From Rhynchopus sp. YZ270_cl-10 (taxonomy: Eukaryota; Euglenozoa; Diplonemea; Diplonemida; Diplonemidae), in the NCBI GenBank assembly GCA_964035575.1, contig OZ037841.1:992001-1056000 (forward strand): a DNA stretch of 64,000 bases, written 5' to 3'. This document shows positions 50,947 to 59,298 of the stretch, piece after piece. The notes under the pieces were generated by a model. That model worked only from the letters and a program-made list of their open reading frames with translations, searched no databases and was not told where the DNA came from. The position numbers were made by a program, and so were the translations under genes. Each line of letters starts with the position of its first letter. The stretch's first letter is position 1.

Positions 50947-51435
50947 GTGATAATCCAATCAAAAGAGACGTGTCAGTAGTGATCCATTTTCGAAACATTT
51001 CCTTGCACCCTGCCCACGGTGTGTCAGTACCGTTATATGATACAGTCTTCCTTTCAAGGTATGACGATGCACAGAGGGCTTTGTATTTCAAATATTTCCC
51101 CTTTCCCCCCCTTTCGAGACTACTTCTCTGTTTCTATCCTACACGAGAACCCATACCAAGATCCCTTGCCCCCCTACCTTTCTTTTCTCTTCCTGTCAGC
51201 AAACTGTGCAACTATGCAACTTCATAACGATGTGTATGTGCATTAATCTAGCAGATGTCAGCCTCGAAATGGATTGGAGGACTGCATGGTTGGAGGGGCT
51301 ACCGAACGGCGTACTAATGGGGTTTTTGAATTTCAAGTGAAACTATCTTTCCCTAAACACCCCCTTCCCACCACCCTACCTCCACCAGAACATTTCTTCC
51401 CAACCCCTCTTTGCACTTCTTGAAGCTTCCCCACG

Positions 51436-53793
51436 ATGTTGCTTCTAGCAGTCCTAACTGAACTGCTCCAAGCTAGTGTGTGCGGCACCTTTCTTGCTGG
51501 AGGTGCGTGCCGGCCTGCAGAGTACGTCACATTGCTCAGCACAGCGACTGCTGAGGTGTGCGCTGCAGCGTGCGCATCGAAGGAGCAGAGTGGATGCTGC
51601 TGGCACAACCCGGCAGGGGAGGGATCCTGCCAGTTCGCTGTCGGTGCTATTGCGTATGAATACGGCGAGAAAGATGTCCGCAGTGCGTCCAACTGCACAG
51701 GAGGGGTGGAGGTCCCTCCCTCACCACAACAGCTGCACATCGCGTATGGCGTGTCGCCTGACCAAATCATGGTGCAGTGGGCCGTCCCCGTCCTTTTTGA
51801 GCACCACGCGACAGCCGCTCTCCGTTACGCCCCCGCAGGGACACCCCCAGCACAGTGGGTCGAAGTGCTGCCGTTTTATAACAGCAGTGGGCCTGGGTCG
51901 TATACGCAGTACCGTGTGTTGTTGAAGAATTTGACTGCAGGAGGGAAGTACGAGTACAGTGTGGGGTGGAGGGGTGGGGAGCAGGTGGCGTCGAAGTTTG
52001 TTGTGCGGAGGGACGATTTGTCGTATGCACCGAGGATCGCGATGTTTGCTGATTTAGGGTGGACAGACAACCAGGTTCTTCCAATGCTGCGTGAAGAGAG
52101 TGAGGCTGGCTCGATTGATGCGATTGTGATGTTTGGCGACTACGTGTATTGGGACAACGGGGAGAACGAGAATGCGTTCATGCGTGATGTGATGCGGTGG
52201 AGTGGAAACGGGTCCATCCCGGTCATGACAACACCAGGAAACGGAGACTACGACGGTGGTGACTACACCAGATACCGTGCACAGTTCGGGATGCCCAACT
52301 GGGAGAACACAATGTCCCTCTACCACTCCTTTGACATCGGTCGTGCACACATCTCTGGTATCGACACTGAGCTGATCGAACATCCCGAACACGCAGACCA
52401 ACGTGCTGCTATGCTTGCCTGGTTTGAAGACGACATGAAGAAAGCGAACGCAAACCGCGCACAAGTCCCTTGGATTGTTGTCCACTTCCACAGACCTGCC
52501 TACACCACAGGAGGTGCAGACGCCGTGCCGTACCAAATCTTCGAGCCCTTGATGTACAAGTACGGTGTCGACCTGGTCTTCTCTGGTCACGTCCACAACC
52601 AAGAACGGAGTCTCCCTGTCTACAACAAAACAGTTCACGCAGGCCCTGACCCAGCCCATCCATACAACAACGCAAAGGCACCGGTGTACATCACATGCGG
52701 CAACCCAGGAAACGCTGAGGAGCATGACCCCTTCTACTACGCATTCGCGTCGTGGACAGCATGGCGGTCTTATCACTTTGGGTACTCCCATATGACCGTG
52801 CACAATGCCTCGGTTCTGAGCATCGACTTTGTGTCGACGGGTCTGGGTGGCACAACTGACAGCTTCGCGATCACGAAAACGCAAACCTGCAACTTTGGAG
52901 AACTTTGCACTGAAGGAGAGAAGCCGGATGTGCCAAAGGAGATTGTCCCGACCGCATCAACAGCAGCAGCGGTGGAGATGGAAGCAGTGTGGAAGGGAAG
53001 ACGTGGTGTGGCTGGGATGAACATCCCAGCAGCACAGCTTGCAGCCCTCAAGGAGCTGTACTCAGCAACAAACGGAGCTGGGTGGAACCGGAGTGAAAAC
53101 TGGATGAACGGAGGTGACCCTTGCAGCCCCAACGCACCTTGGCATGGTGTGACCTGCAACAACGTGACGGAGCGCACCCTGCCGAACCTTGCTGTGTCCT
53201 ACGGCGTCACATGCATCGCACTGTCAGCAAACAACCTCCAAGGACAGATCCCAACCACCCTCGGCACGGCGCTGTCCGAAACACTCCAATCGCTGGATTT
53301 AGCAAGCAACCTGCTGACCGGAGCCATCCCGCCCAACCTCCTTCGCGGCATGAAGGTGTTGCACACTTTGCAAATCGAGCCCAAGACAGACGGCACAGAA
53401 TACCGCCTCACCGGCGAGCTGCCTGAGGACATGGGGCTGTCGACGGGGCTGCCCAATCTCCGTTTCCTGATGCTCAGCCGAAACGCTATTTCCGGATCGC
53501 TTCCGGAGTCGTGGAGTAAGTTCTCATGCCACGAACGGTTCGCGTCGGGCAACCCCCACGTCGAAGATCCGACCCTCGGAGGGGAGGTTGGCTGCCTCCT
53601 TTGGGTGATGAGCAACAACCTCACTGGGTCCGTGCCTGAAGTCTTCTGCGACAGGACGTACGAGAATATGTACCTCAACGGCAACGAAGGGATGGCCTGC
53701 CCGAACAACGCAGCACCCTGCTTTGGGCATGGATATGTGGACTTTCCCTCAAAATGTGCAGACACCTGCACGCCCTGTAAGAAGGAGGGATGA
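51436..53793 (+). CDS. Secreted purple-acid-phosphatase/LRR protein, copy 1
   Basis: A 785-residue protein. A short signal peptide (MLLLAVLTELLQASVCG) leads to a Cys-rich N-terminal segment (to about 90), then a fibronectin-like strand domain. The metallophosphatase core (about 195-470) has the purple acid phosphatase order: Asp206 (FADLGW), Asp235 and Tyr238 (GDYVYWD), Asn269 (GNGD), His350 (VVHFH), His385 and His387 (GHVHNQE). All seven metal ligands are present, but the usual GNH[DE] His is Gly270. The C-terminal third is a plant-type LRR cap (WMNGGDPC, WHGVTCNN) plus four or five repeats (LQSLDLASNLLTGAIPPNLL) and a Cys-rich end. Probably an extracellular or lysosomal phosphatase. Near-identical copy at 54933. 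Confidence 0.9.
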   Translation: MLLLAVLTELLQASVCGTFLAGGACRPAEYVTLLSTATAEVCAAACASKEQSGCCWHNPAGEGSCQFAVGAIAYEYGEKDVRSASNCTGGVEVPPSPQQLHIAYGVSPDQIMVQWAVPVLFEHHATAALRYAPAGTPPAQWVEVLPFYNSSGPGSYTQYRVLLKNLTAGGKYEYSVGWRGGEQVASKFVVRRDDLSYAPRIAMFADLGWTDNQVLPMLREESEAGSIDAIVMFGDYVYWDNGENENAFMRDVMRWSGNGSIPVMTTPGNGDYDGGDYTRYRAQFGMPNWENTMSLYHSFDIGRAHISGIDTELIEHPEHADQRAAMLAWFEDDMKKANANRAQVPWIVVHFHRPAYTTGGADAVPYQIFEPLMYKYGVDLVFSGHVHNQERSLPVYNKTVHAGPDPAHPYNNAKAPVYITCGNPGNAEEHDPFYYAFASWTAWRSYHFGYSHMTVHNASVLSIDFVSTGLGGTTDSFAITKTQTCNFGELCTEGEKPDVPKEIVPTASTAAAVEMEAVWKGRRGVAGMNIPAAQLAALKELYSATNGAGWNRSENWMNGGDPCSPNAPWHGVTCNNVTERTLPNLAVSYGVTCIALSANNLQGQIPTTLGTALSETLQSLDLASNLLTGAIPPNLLRGMKVLHTLQIEPKTDGTEYRLTGELPEDMGLSTGLPNLRFLMLSRNAISGSLPESWSKFSCHERFASGNPHVEDPTLGGEVGCLLWVMSNNLTGSVPEVFCDRTYENMYLNGNEGMACPNNAAPCFGHGYVDFPSKCADTCTPCKKEG

Positions 53794-54574
53794 AGAAAAA
53801 CCAAGAACACCCAAAACAAAGAATGTTTTTTTTTAAAAAGAGGAAATAGAATCGATGGAAGGTGTGTTGCCTGCGAATTTGTTATACAGTCATACATCGG
53901 GTTTACATCAAATGATAACGTTGTAACGTTATATCATTTGATATAATGCCGGATGTGACAGTATTATTTTGTTTCTACGACAAACTCACACAACTTATAC
54001 AGCGGAAAAAACAAAAGCAAATTTGCGGAACAACGAAGAAAATGCCTTTTTCTTTTATTTTTGTTCACTTTGCATATCCTGAAGTCGGATTCTATTTTTA
54101 GAATATACGTTAACCTTTCTGGCAAACTTCTGCCTATTGGTCGAAGGCTGCACTTTTGCAGTCTTCGAACTCACCCTCGAACTCGTCTTTTGTGGATGGG
54201 TGATTGTTGCTGCTACGATGGGGTGGAGTGGAGAAAAATCTCTTTAGTCTGCCGTCTCCATTTTCTTGGAGCTAAGTGTGCAGACATTTTCATCTGTCAA
54301 CCTTTTCTCTTTTCCACCTCTCAAAGAATCCTAATCACACAGTTTAGGATTTGCTTTTCTCACACTCTTTTCTCCCTTTTTTGTGATGTGTGTGCACCAG
54401 AGGTATATTACCTCATTTGCCCCAACCTTTTTATACCATTTGTCACCCTCTTGCACGATGTGTGCATTATTATGTGCTTTTGAATACTCAATTATGGGGG
54501 AATGTCCTGTAGCAGAACATTGCCCATATTGTTGTGTGTATGTGCGTGCGTGTGAGGCACATTGACCGTTTATT

Positions 54575-54608
54575 AGGTGACTAAACACGAGAGGCTTAGG
54601 TTCATCTT
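54575..54608 (+). repeat. Dispersed ACGAGAG hairpin, absent from the duplicate spacer
   Basis: AGGTGACTAAACACGAGAGG then CTTAGGTTCATCTT. With its tail (to about 54627) it interrupts sequence that is continuous at 57742/57743 in the other unit of the tandem duplication. Confidence 0.85.
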
Positions 54609-54693
54609 ATAAACTGTTCTTTCTTTTCCCCCAGTGCGCTCTGTCTGCCAATTGTATGGTGTGAGGCGTTTTGCACTTTGCAACTTCCTCTTC

Positions 54694-54726
54694 AAGATGT
54701 GTGTGCACTAGAGGTGCATTTATCTT
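54694..54726 (+). repeat. Dispersed hairpin, TGCAC stem variant
   Basis: AAGATGTGTGTGCACTAGAG then GTGCATTTATCTT; TGCAC pairs with GTGCA. Same in the second unit at 57807. Confidence 0.75.
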
Positions 54727-54754
54727 CCAAGTGTTCTTTTTAAAACGCCGCGTT

Positions 54755-54836
54755 GCATTTGGTGCACCGGTGCGCCGTTCATTTGTACCTAAGGTACACT
54801 GTTCACGAGTGCTTATTTTGAATTTTAAGTCAACTT
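54755..54836 (+). repeat. GTACC-type repeat
   Basis: GGTGCACCGGTGCGCCGTTC, TGTACCTAAGGTACACTG, TTCACGAGTGCTT, TTTAAGTCAAC. Confidence 0.65.
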
Positions 54837-54932
54837 ATCTTACCCTAAACATCCCCCTTCCCACCACCTTACCTCCACCAGAAAACATTTCTTCTCCCAA
54901 CCCCTCTTTGCACTTCTTGAAGCTTCCCCACG

Positions 54933-57290
54933 ATGTTGCTTCTAGCAGTCCTAACTGACCTGCTCCAAGCTAGTGTGTGCGGCACCTTTCTTGCTGGAGG
55001 TGCGTGCCGGCCTGCAGAGTACGTCACATTGCTCAGCACAGCGACTGCTGAGGTGTGCGCTGCAGCGTGTGCAGCGAAGGAGCAGAATGGATGCTGCTGG
55101 CACAACCCGGCAGGGGAGGGATCCTGCCAGTTCGCTGCCGGTGCTATTGCGTATGAATACGGCGAGAAAGATGTCCGCAGTGCGTCCAACTGCACAGGAG
55201 GGGTGGAGGTCCCTCCCTCACCACAACAGCTGCACATCGCGTATGGCGTGTCGCCTGACCAAATCATGGTGCAGTGGGCCGTCCCCGTCCTTTTTGAGCA
55301 CCACGCGACAGCCGCTCTCCGTTACGCCCCCGCAGGGACACCCCCAGCACAGTGGGTCGAAGTGCTGCCGTTTTATAACAGCAGTGGGCCTGGGTCGTAT
55401 ACGCAGTACCGTGTGTTGTTGAAGAATTTGACTGCAGGAGGGAAGTACGAGTACAGTGTGGGGTGGAGGGGTGGGGAGCAGGTGGCGTCGAAGTTTGTTG
55501 TGCGGAGGGACGATTTGTCGTATGCACCGAGGATCGCGATGTTTGCTGATTTAGGGTGGACAGACAACCAGGTTCTTCCAATGCTGCGTGAAGAGAGTGA
55601 GGCTGGCTCGATTGATGCGATTGTGATGTTTGGCGACTACGTGTATTGGGACAACGGGGAGAACGAGAATGCGTTCATGCGTGATGTGATGCGGTGGAGT
55701 GGAAACGGGTCCATCCCGGTCATGACAACACCAGGAAACGGAGACTACGACGGTGGTGACTACACCAGATACCGTGCACAGTTCGGGATGCCCAACTGGG
55801 AGAACACAATGTCCCTCTACCACTCCTTTGACATCGGTCGTGCACACATCTCTGGGATCGACACTGAGTTGATCGAACACCCCGAACACGCAGACCAACG
55901 TGCTGCTATGCTTGCCTGGTTCGAAGACGACATGAAGAAAGCGAATGCAAACCGTGCACAAGTCCCTTGGATTGTTGTCCACTTCCACAGACCTGCCTAC
56001 ACCACAGGAGGTGCAGACGCCGTGCCGTACCAAATCTTCGAACCCTTGATGTACAAGTACGGTGTCGACCTGGTCTTCTCTGGTCACGTCCACAACCAAG
56101 AACGGAGTCTCCCTGTCTACAACAAAACAGTTCACGCAGGCCCTGACCCAGCCCATCCATACAACAACGCAAAGGCACCGGTGTACATCACATGCGGCAA
56201 CCCAGGAAACGCTGAGGAGCATGACCCCTTCTACTACGCATTCGCGTCGTGGACAGCATGGCGGTCTTATCACTTTGGGTACTCCCATATGACCGTGCAC
56301 AATGCCTCGGTTCTGAGCATCGACTTTGTGTCGACGGGTCTGGGTGGCACAACTGACAGCTTCGCGATCACGAAAACGCAAACCTGCAACTTTGGAGAAC
56401 TTTGCACTGAAGGAGAGAAGCCGGATGTTCCAAAGGAGATTGTCCCGACCGCATCAACAGCAGCAGCGGTGGAGATGGAGGCAGTGTGGAAGGGAAGACG
56501 CGGTGTGGCTGGTATGAACATCCCAGCAGCACAGCTTGCAGCCCTCAAGGAGCTGTACTCAGCAACAAACGGAGCTGGGTGGAACCGAAGTGAAAACTGG
56601 ATGAACGGAGGTGACCCTTGCAGCCCCAACGCACCTTGGCATGGTGTGACCTGCAACAACGTGACGGAGCGCACCCTGCCGAACCTTGCTGTGTCCTACG
56701 GCGTCACATGCATCGCACTGTCAGCAAACAACCTCCAAGGACAGATCCCAACCACCCTCGGCACGGCGCTGTCCGAAACACTCCAATCGTTGGATTTAGC
56801 AAGCAACCTGCTGACCGGGGCCATCCCGCCCAACCTCCTTCGCGGCATGAAGGTGCTGCACACTTTGCAAATCGAGCCCAAGACAGACGACGCAGAATAC
56901 CGCCTCACCGGCGAGCTGCCTGAGGACATGGGGCTGTCGACGGGGCTGCCCAATCTCCGTTTCCTGATGCTCAGCCGAAACGCTATTTCCGGATCGCTTC
57001 CGGAGTCGTGGAGTAAGTTCTCATGCCACGAACGGTTCGCGTCGGGCAACCCCCACGTCGAAGATCCGACCCTCGGAGGGGAGGTTGGCTGCCTCCTTTG
57101 GGTGATGAGCAACAACCTCACTGGGTCTGTGCCCGAAGTCTTCTGCGACAGGACGTACGAGAATATGTACCTGAAAGGCAACGAAGGGATGGCCTGCCCG
57201 AACAACGCTGCACCCTGCTTTGGGCATGGATATGTGGACTTCCCCTCAAAATGTGCAGACACCTGCACGCCCTGTAAGAAGGAGGGATAA
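54933..57290 (+). CDS. Secreted purple-acid-phosphatase/LRR protein, copy 2
   Basis: A 785-residue protein differing from copy 1 at only about ten residues (for example Asp for Glu at 9, AAKEQN for SKEQS near 50, DDA for DGT near 655, Lys for Asn near 748). Domain order and metal ligands are the same, including Gly in place of the GNH His, so the change predates the duplication. Stretches of hundreds of bases are identical at silent sites, with the few differences clustered, which fits recent duplication plus gene conversion. The stop codon differs (TAA here, TGA in copy 1). The 5' leader and part of the 3' flank are also duplicated. Redundant dosage of a secreted enzyme is a likely effect. 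Confidence 0.9.
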   Translation: MLLLAVLTDLLQASVCGTFLAGGACRPAEYVTLLSTATAEVCAAACAAKEQNGCCWHNPAGEGSCQFAAGAIAYEYGEKDVRSASNCTGGVEVPPSPQQLHIAYGVSPDQIMVQWAVPVLFEHHATAALRYAPAGTPPAQWVEVLPFYNSSGPGSYTQYRVLLKNLTAGGKYEYSVGWRGGEQVASKFVVRRDDLSYAPRIAMFADLGWTDNQVLPMLREESEAGSIDAIVMFGDYVYWDNGENENAFMRDVMRWSGNGSIPVMTTPGNGDYDGGDYTRYRAQFGMPNWENTMSLYHSFDIGRAHISGIDTELIEHPEHADQRAAMLAWFEDDMKKANANRAQVPWIVVHFHRPAYTTGGADAVPYQIFEPLMYKYGVDLVFSGHVHNQERSLPVYNKTVHAGPDPAHPYNNAKAPVYITCGNPGNAEEHDPFYYAFASWTAWRSYHFGYSHMTVHNASVLSIDFVSTGLGGTTDSFAITKTQTCNFGELCTEGEKPDVPKEIVPTASTAAAVEMEAVWKGRRGVAGMNIPAAQLAALKELYSATNGAGWNRSENWMNGGDPCSPNAPWHGVTCNNVTERTLPNLAVSYGVTCIALSANNLQGQIPTTLGTALSETLQSLDLASNLLTGAIPPNLLRGMKVLHTLQIEPKTDDAEYRLTGELPEDMGLSTGLPNLRFLMLSRNAISGSLPESWSKFSCHERFASGNPHVEDPTLGGEVGCLLWVMSNNLTGSVPEVFCDRTYENMYLKGNEGMACPNNAAPCFGHGYVDFPSKCADTCTPCKKEG

Positions 57291-57332
57291 AAACTATGCA
57301 ACAATACCAGGGTACCTTTTTTATAGTTTTTG

Positions 57333-57403
57333 TTGTTGGCCGCAGGGTACTTTGTGCAGCCGGATGCCTGGCATCGTCGGAGATGTGCCTGCATCAGTAC
57401 CCA
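57333..57403 (+). repeat. GCAGGGTAC...GTGCCTGCATC repeat, copy 5
   Basis: GGCCGCAGGGTACTTTGTGC, CCTGGCATCGTCGG, GTGCCTGCATCAGTACCC; ~45 bases after the copy-2 stop. Missing ~15 internal bases relative to copy 1. Confidence 0.7.
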
Positions 57404-57806
57404 CTCGGTAGCACTCCTTTTCTCCCTTCAAGACAGTATGATGTAGCAGACACATCTTTCAACACTTCTCTTTTCGTTTCGCCTCTAAAAAGGTCCTAAT
57501 CACACAGTTTAGGATTTCATTTATTCACAAAACTCTTTCCCCGCTTTTTTGTGATGTGTGTGCACCAGAGGTATATTACCTCATTTGCCCCAACCTTTTT
57601 ATTCCATTTGTCACCCTCTTGCACGATGTGTGCATTATTATGTGCTTTTGAATACTCAATTATGGGGGAATGTCCTGTAGCAGAACATTGCCCATATTGT
57701 TGTGTGTATGTGCGTGCGTGTGAGGCACATTGACCGTTTATTCCCCACCAGTGCGCTCTGTCTGCATTGTATGGTGAGGCGTTTTGCACTATGCAGCTTT
57801 CTCTTC

Positions 57807-57839
57807 AAGATGTGTGTGCACTAGAGGTGCATTTATCTT
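57807..57839 (+). repeat. Dispersed hairpin, duplicate of 54694
   Basis: AAGATGTGTGTGCACTAGAG then GTGCATTTATCTT, identical to the copy in the first unit. Confidence 0.75.
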
Positions 57840-58062
57840 CCAAGTTTTCTCCGTCTGCCAATCCCTCCCCCCTTCCAACGTACAGGAGCTCGGCGCTCTC
57901 ACAAGGCTCCAAAGGTGGAATATCTTTTTCCAGCAGGGCCCTTTTTTAAAAAAATAAGTGTACCCATATGAAATTGACTACCTTGTTCCACATGGAGTGT
58001 TGATTTGTATGCCCTCGTCGGGTGTTGTCCCGGCCGCGTGTGTTATTTCAGCACTCTTTTTG

Positions 58063-58095
58063 AAGATGCGTGTGCACGAGAGACACTTTCATCTT
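58063..58095 (+). repeat. Dispersed hairpin, GTGT/ACAC stem variant
   Basis: AAGATG/CATCTT outer, GTGT/ACAC inner, loop GCACGAGAG. Confidence 0.65.
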
Positions 58096-58454
58096 ACATG
58101 TTTTGTTTCAACACCCCATCCCTCTGCCCCCTTCTACTGAATCATCTTATTTTGTACGTTCACAGCTAGCGGGGGGTGGTTTCAGGGAGGGGGTTTTTGT
58201 GTGTATTTGTGTCCATTCCCCCCACAAAGGGTGGCGAAGCACCCAAGGCTTGGGGTTATGTCCCGAGCTTTTTTTTGGTGATGTGCGTTTTACTTTATAT
58301 TGGCACGTATCGGAAGGGCTCTTTTTGTTTGCTTTCAGAGATGCAGACCAAAAAAAGGGAATGTCCCCTGCCCCTATACGTGTTGTGATCTACTCCACCC
58401 ACCACCCTACGGCGGTGAAGTAAATGACTTGAATTGTGGTTTTACTTTATCGTC

Positions 58455-58599
58455 GTGCACACGGTGACCATGTGACCCGTAACATGTTTTTCATGAAATC
58501 TGTGTAAAAATATGCACAAAAACACAGATTATGTATTTCAAAGTAACATGCAAATAACATGTCATTTAGCACGGTACCTGGAGCATATGGTCCCTGCAC
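58455..58599. mobile_element. GTAACATG-type foldback
   Basis: GTGCACACGGTGACCATGTG, ACCCGTAACATG at the left; the right end GGAGCATATGGTCCCTGCAC is a rough inverse. The left end matches the inverse of 22420-22456 (reverse complement GTGCACGGTGACCAGGACCC). Confidence 0.6.
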
Positions 58600-59199
58600 T
58601 GTTAATATGTTTTTCAGATACCTTACAAACACCCGTTCTTCTCTGGGTACAGTGAGGCAAATGAACTGTGTGTTCTCTTTTTGATTCTTTCCTTTTCTAT
58701 TTGGTGTCGCACACCTGCAGTCGTCGCTCTGGTTCTTTTTTTTTACCATTTTGTCTTGAACAAGATGGGAGGTTTACCGGCATCGTGAAAATGGAGGTAA
58801 TGCGCACAGGGGAAAAAGGGGGGCATTCCAACAACATCTACCCAAAAGGGGGGACAACAGTATTGCAGTGTATTATTGGTAGGTAATGATCTTTCAACGA
58901 TGATACACGTGAGTAACGACACACCCCCCCTTTTGTGTGCACGTTTAGAAAAGGCATCTTACTTAAGCCCGCCGACTCTATTTTTCTTGGAGCTTCCAGG
59001 ACCGTGCATGATCCATTCCCTTCAAGGAATGATAAAAAAGGGTTTTAAATAAAACGAAACTGCAAAATATTTTTTTTACGACCACCACTCCCCACTCCCC
59101 CCAAACAAACCACCCACCCTCCCTACCACAGGAAAAAAAAATCGGTGTTTTGTTGTTGTTGTGTCACACACACACACATCACCAATGCAACACACTCAC

Positions 59200-59298
59200 C
59201 GCTAACCCCCCTCTCCTCCTCCCCCCCTTTCTCTCTCACTATACCGTCCATTTCCCTCCCCCTTCCTCTTCCTTCTCTCTCTTTCTCTAGCCTAGCTA
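59200..59298 (+). promoter_or_regulatory. Pyrimidine tract and candidate trans-splice acceptor
   Basis: About 90 bases of nearly pure C/T end in TTTCTCTAG (AG at 59289-59290), eight bases before the dynein ATG; a second AG follows at 59294-59295. In-frame TAG at 59293 blocks any N-terminal extension. Confidence 0.6.

Larger units (their letters stand above)
50447..51435. other. Gene-free stretch with GTACC-type repeats and a hairpin
   Basis: GTACC-type copies at 50459-50530, 50843-50946 and 51252-51341, and a hairpin at 50612-50644. A C-rich leader precedes the phosphatase start. Confidence 0.65.
53794..54932. other. Spacer between the phosphatase copies
   Basis: A ~520-bp stretch unique to this spacer (53800-54320) holds a 34-bp palindrome (53908-53941, ATCAAATGATAACGTT / AACGTTATATCATTTGAT). 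The rest is shared with 57490-57850, except the hairpin at 54575. Confidence 0.7.
57291..59298. other. Gene-free stretch before the dynein gene
   Basis: Holds a GTGCCTGCATC repeat (57333-57403), shared spacer (57490-57850), hairpins at 57807 and 58063, and a GTAACATG-type foldback (58455-58599). A long C/T tract (59200-59290) ends TTTCTCTAG just before the ATG at 59299. Confidence 0.65.

Noticed and set aside
53908-53941. 34-bp palindrome as a terminator
   Set aside because: Eukaryotic context gives no reason to call a hairpin terminator; kept only as a note in the spacer entry.
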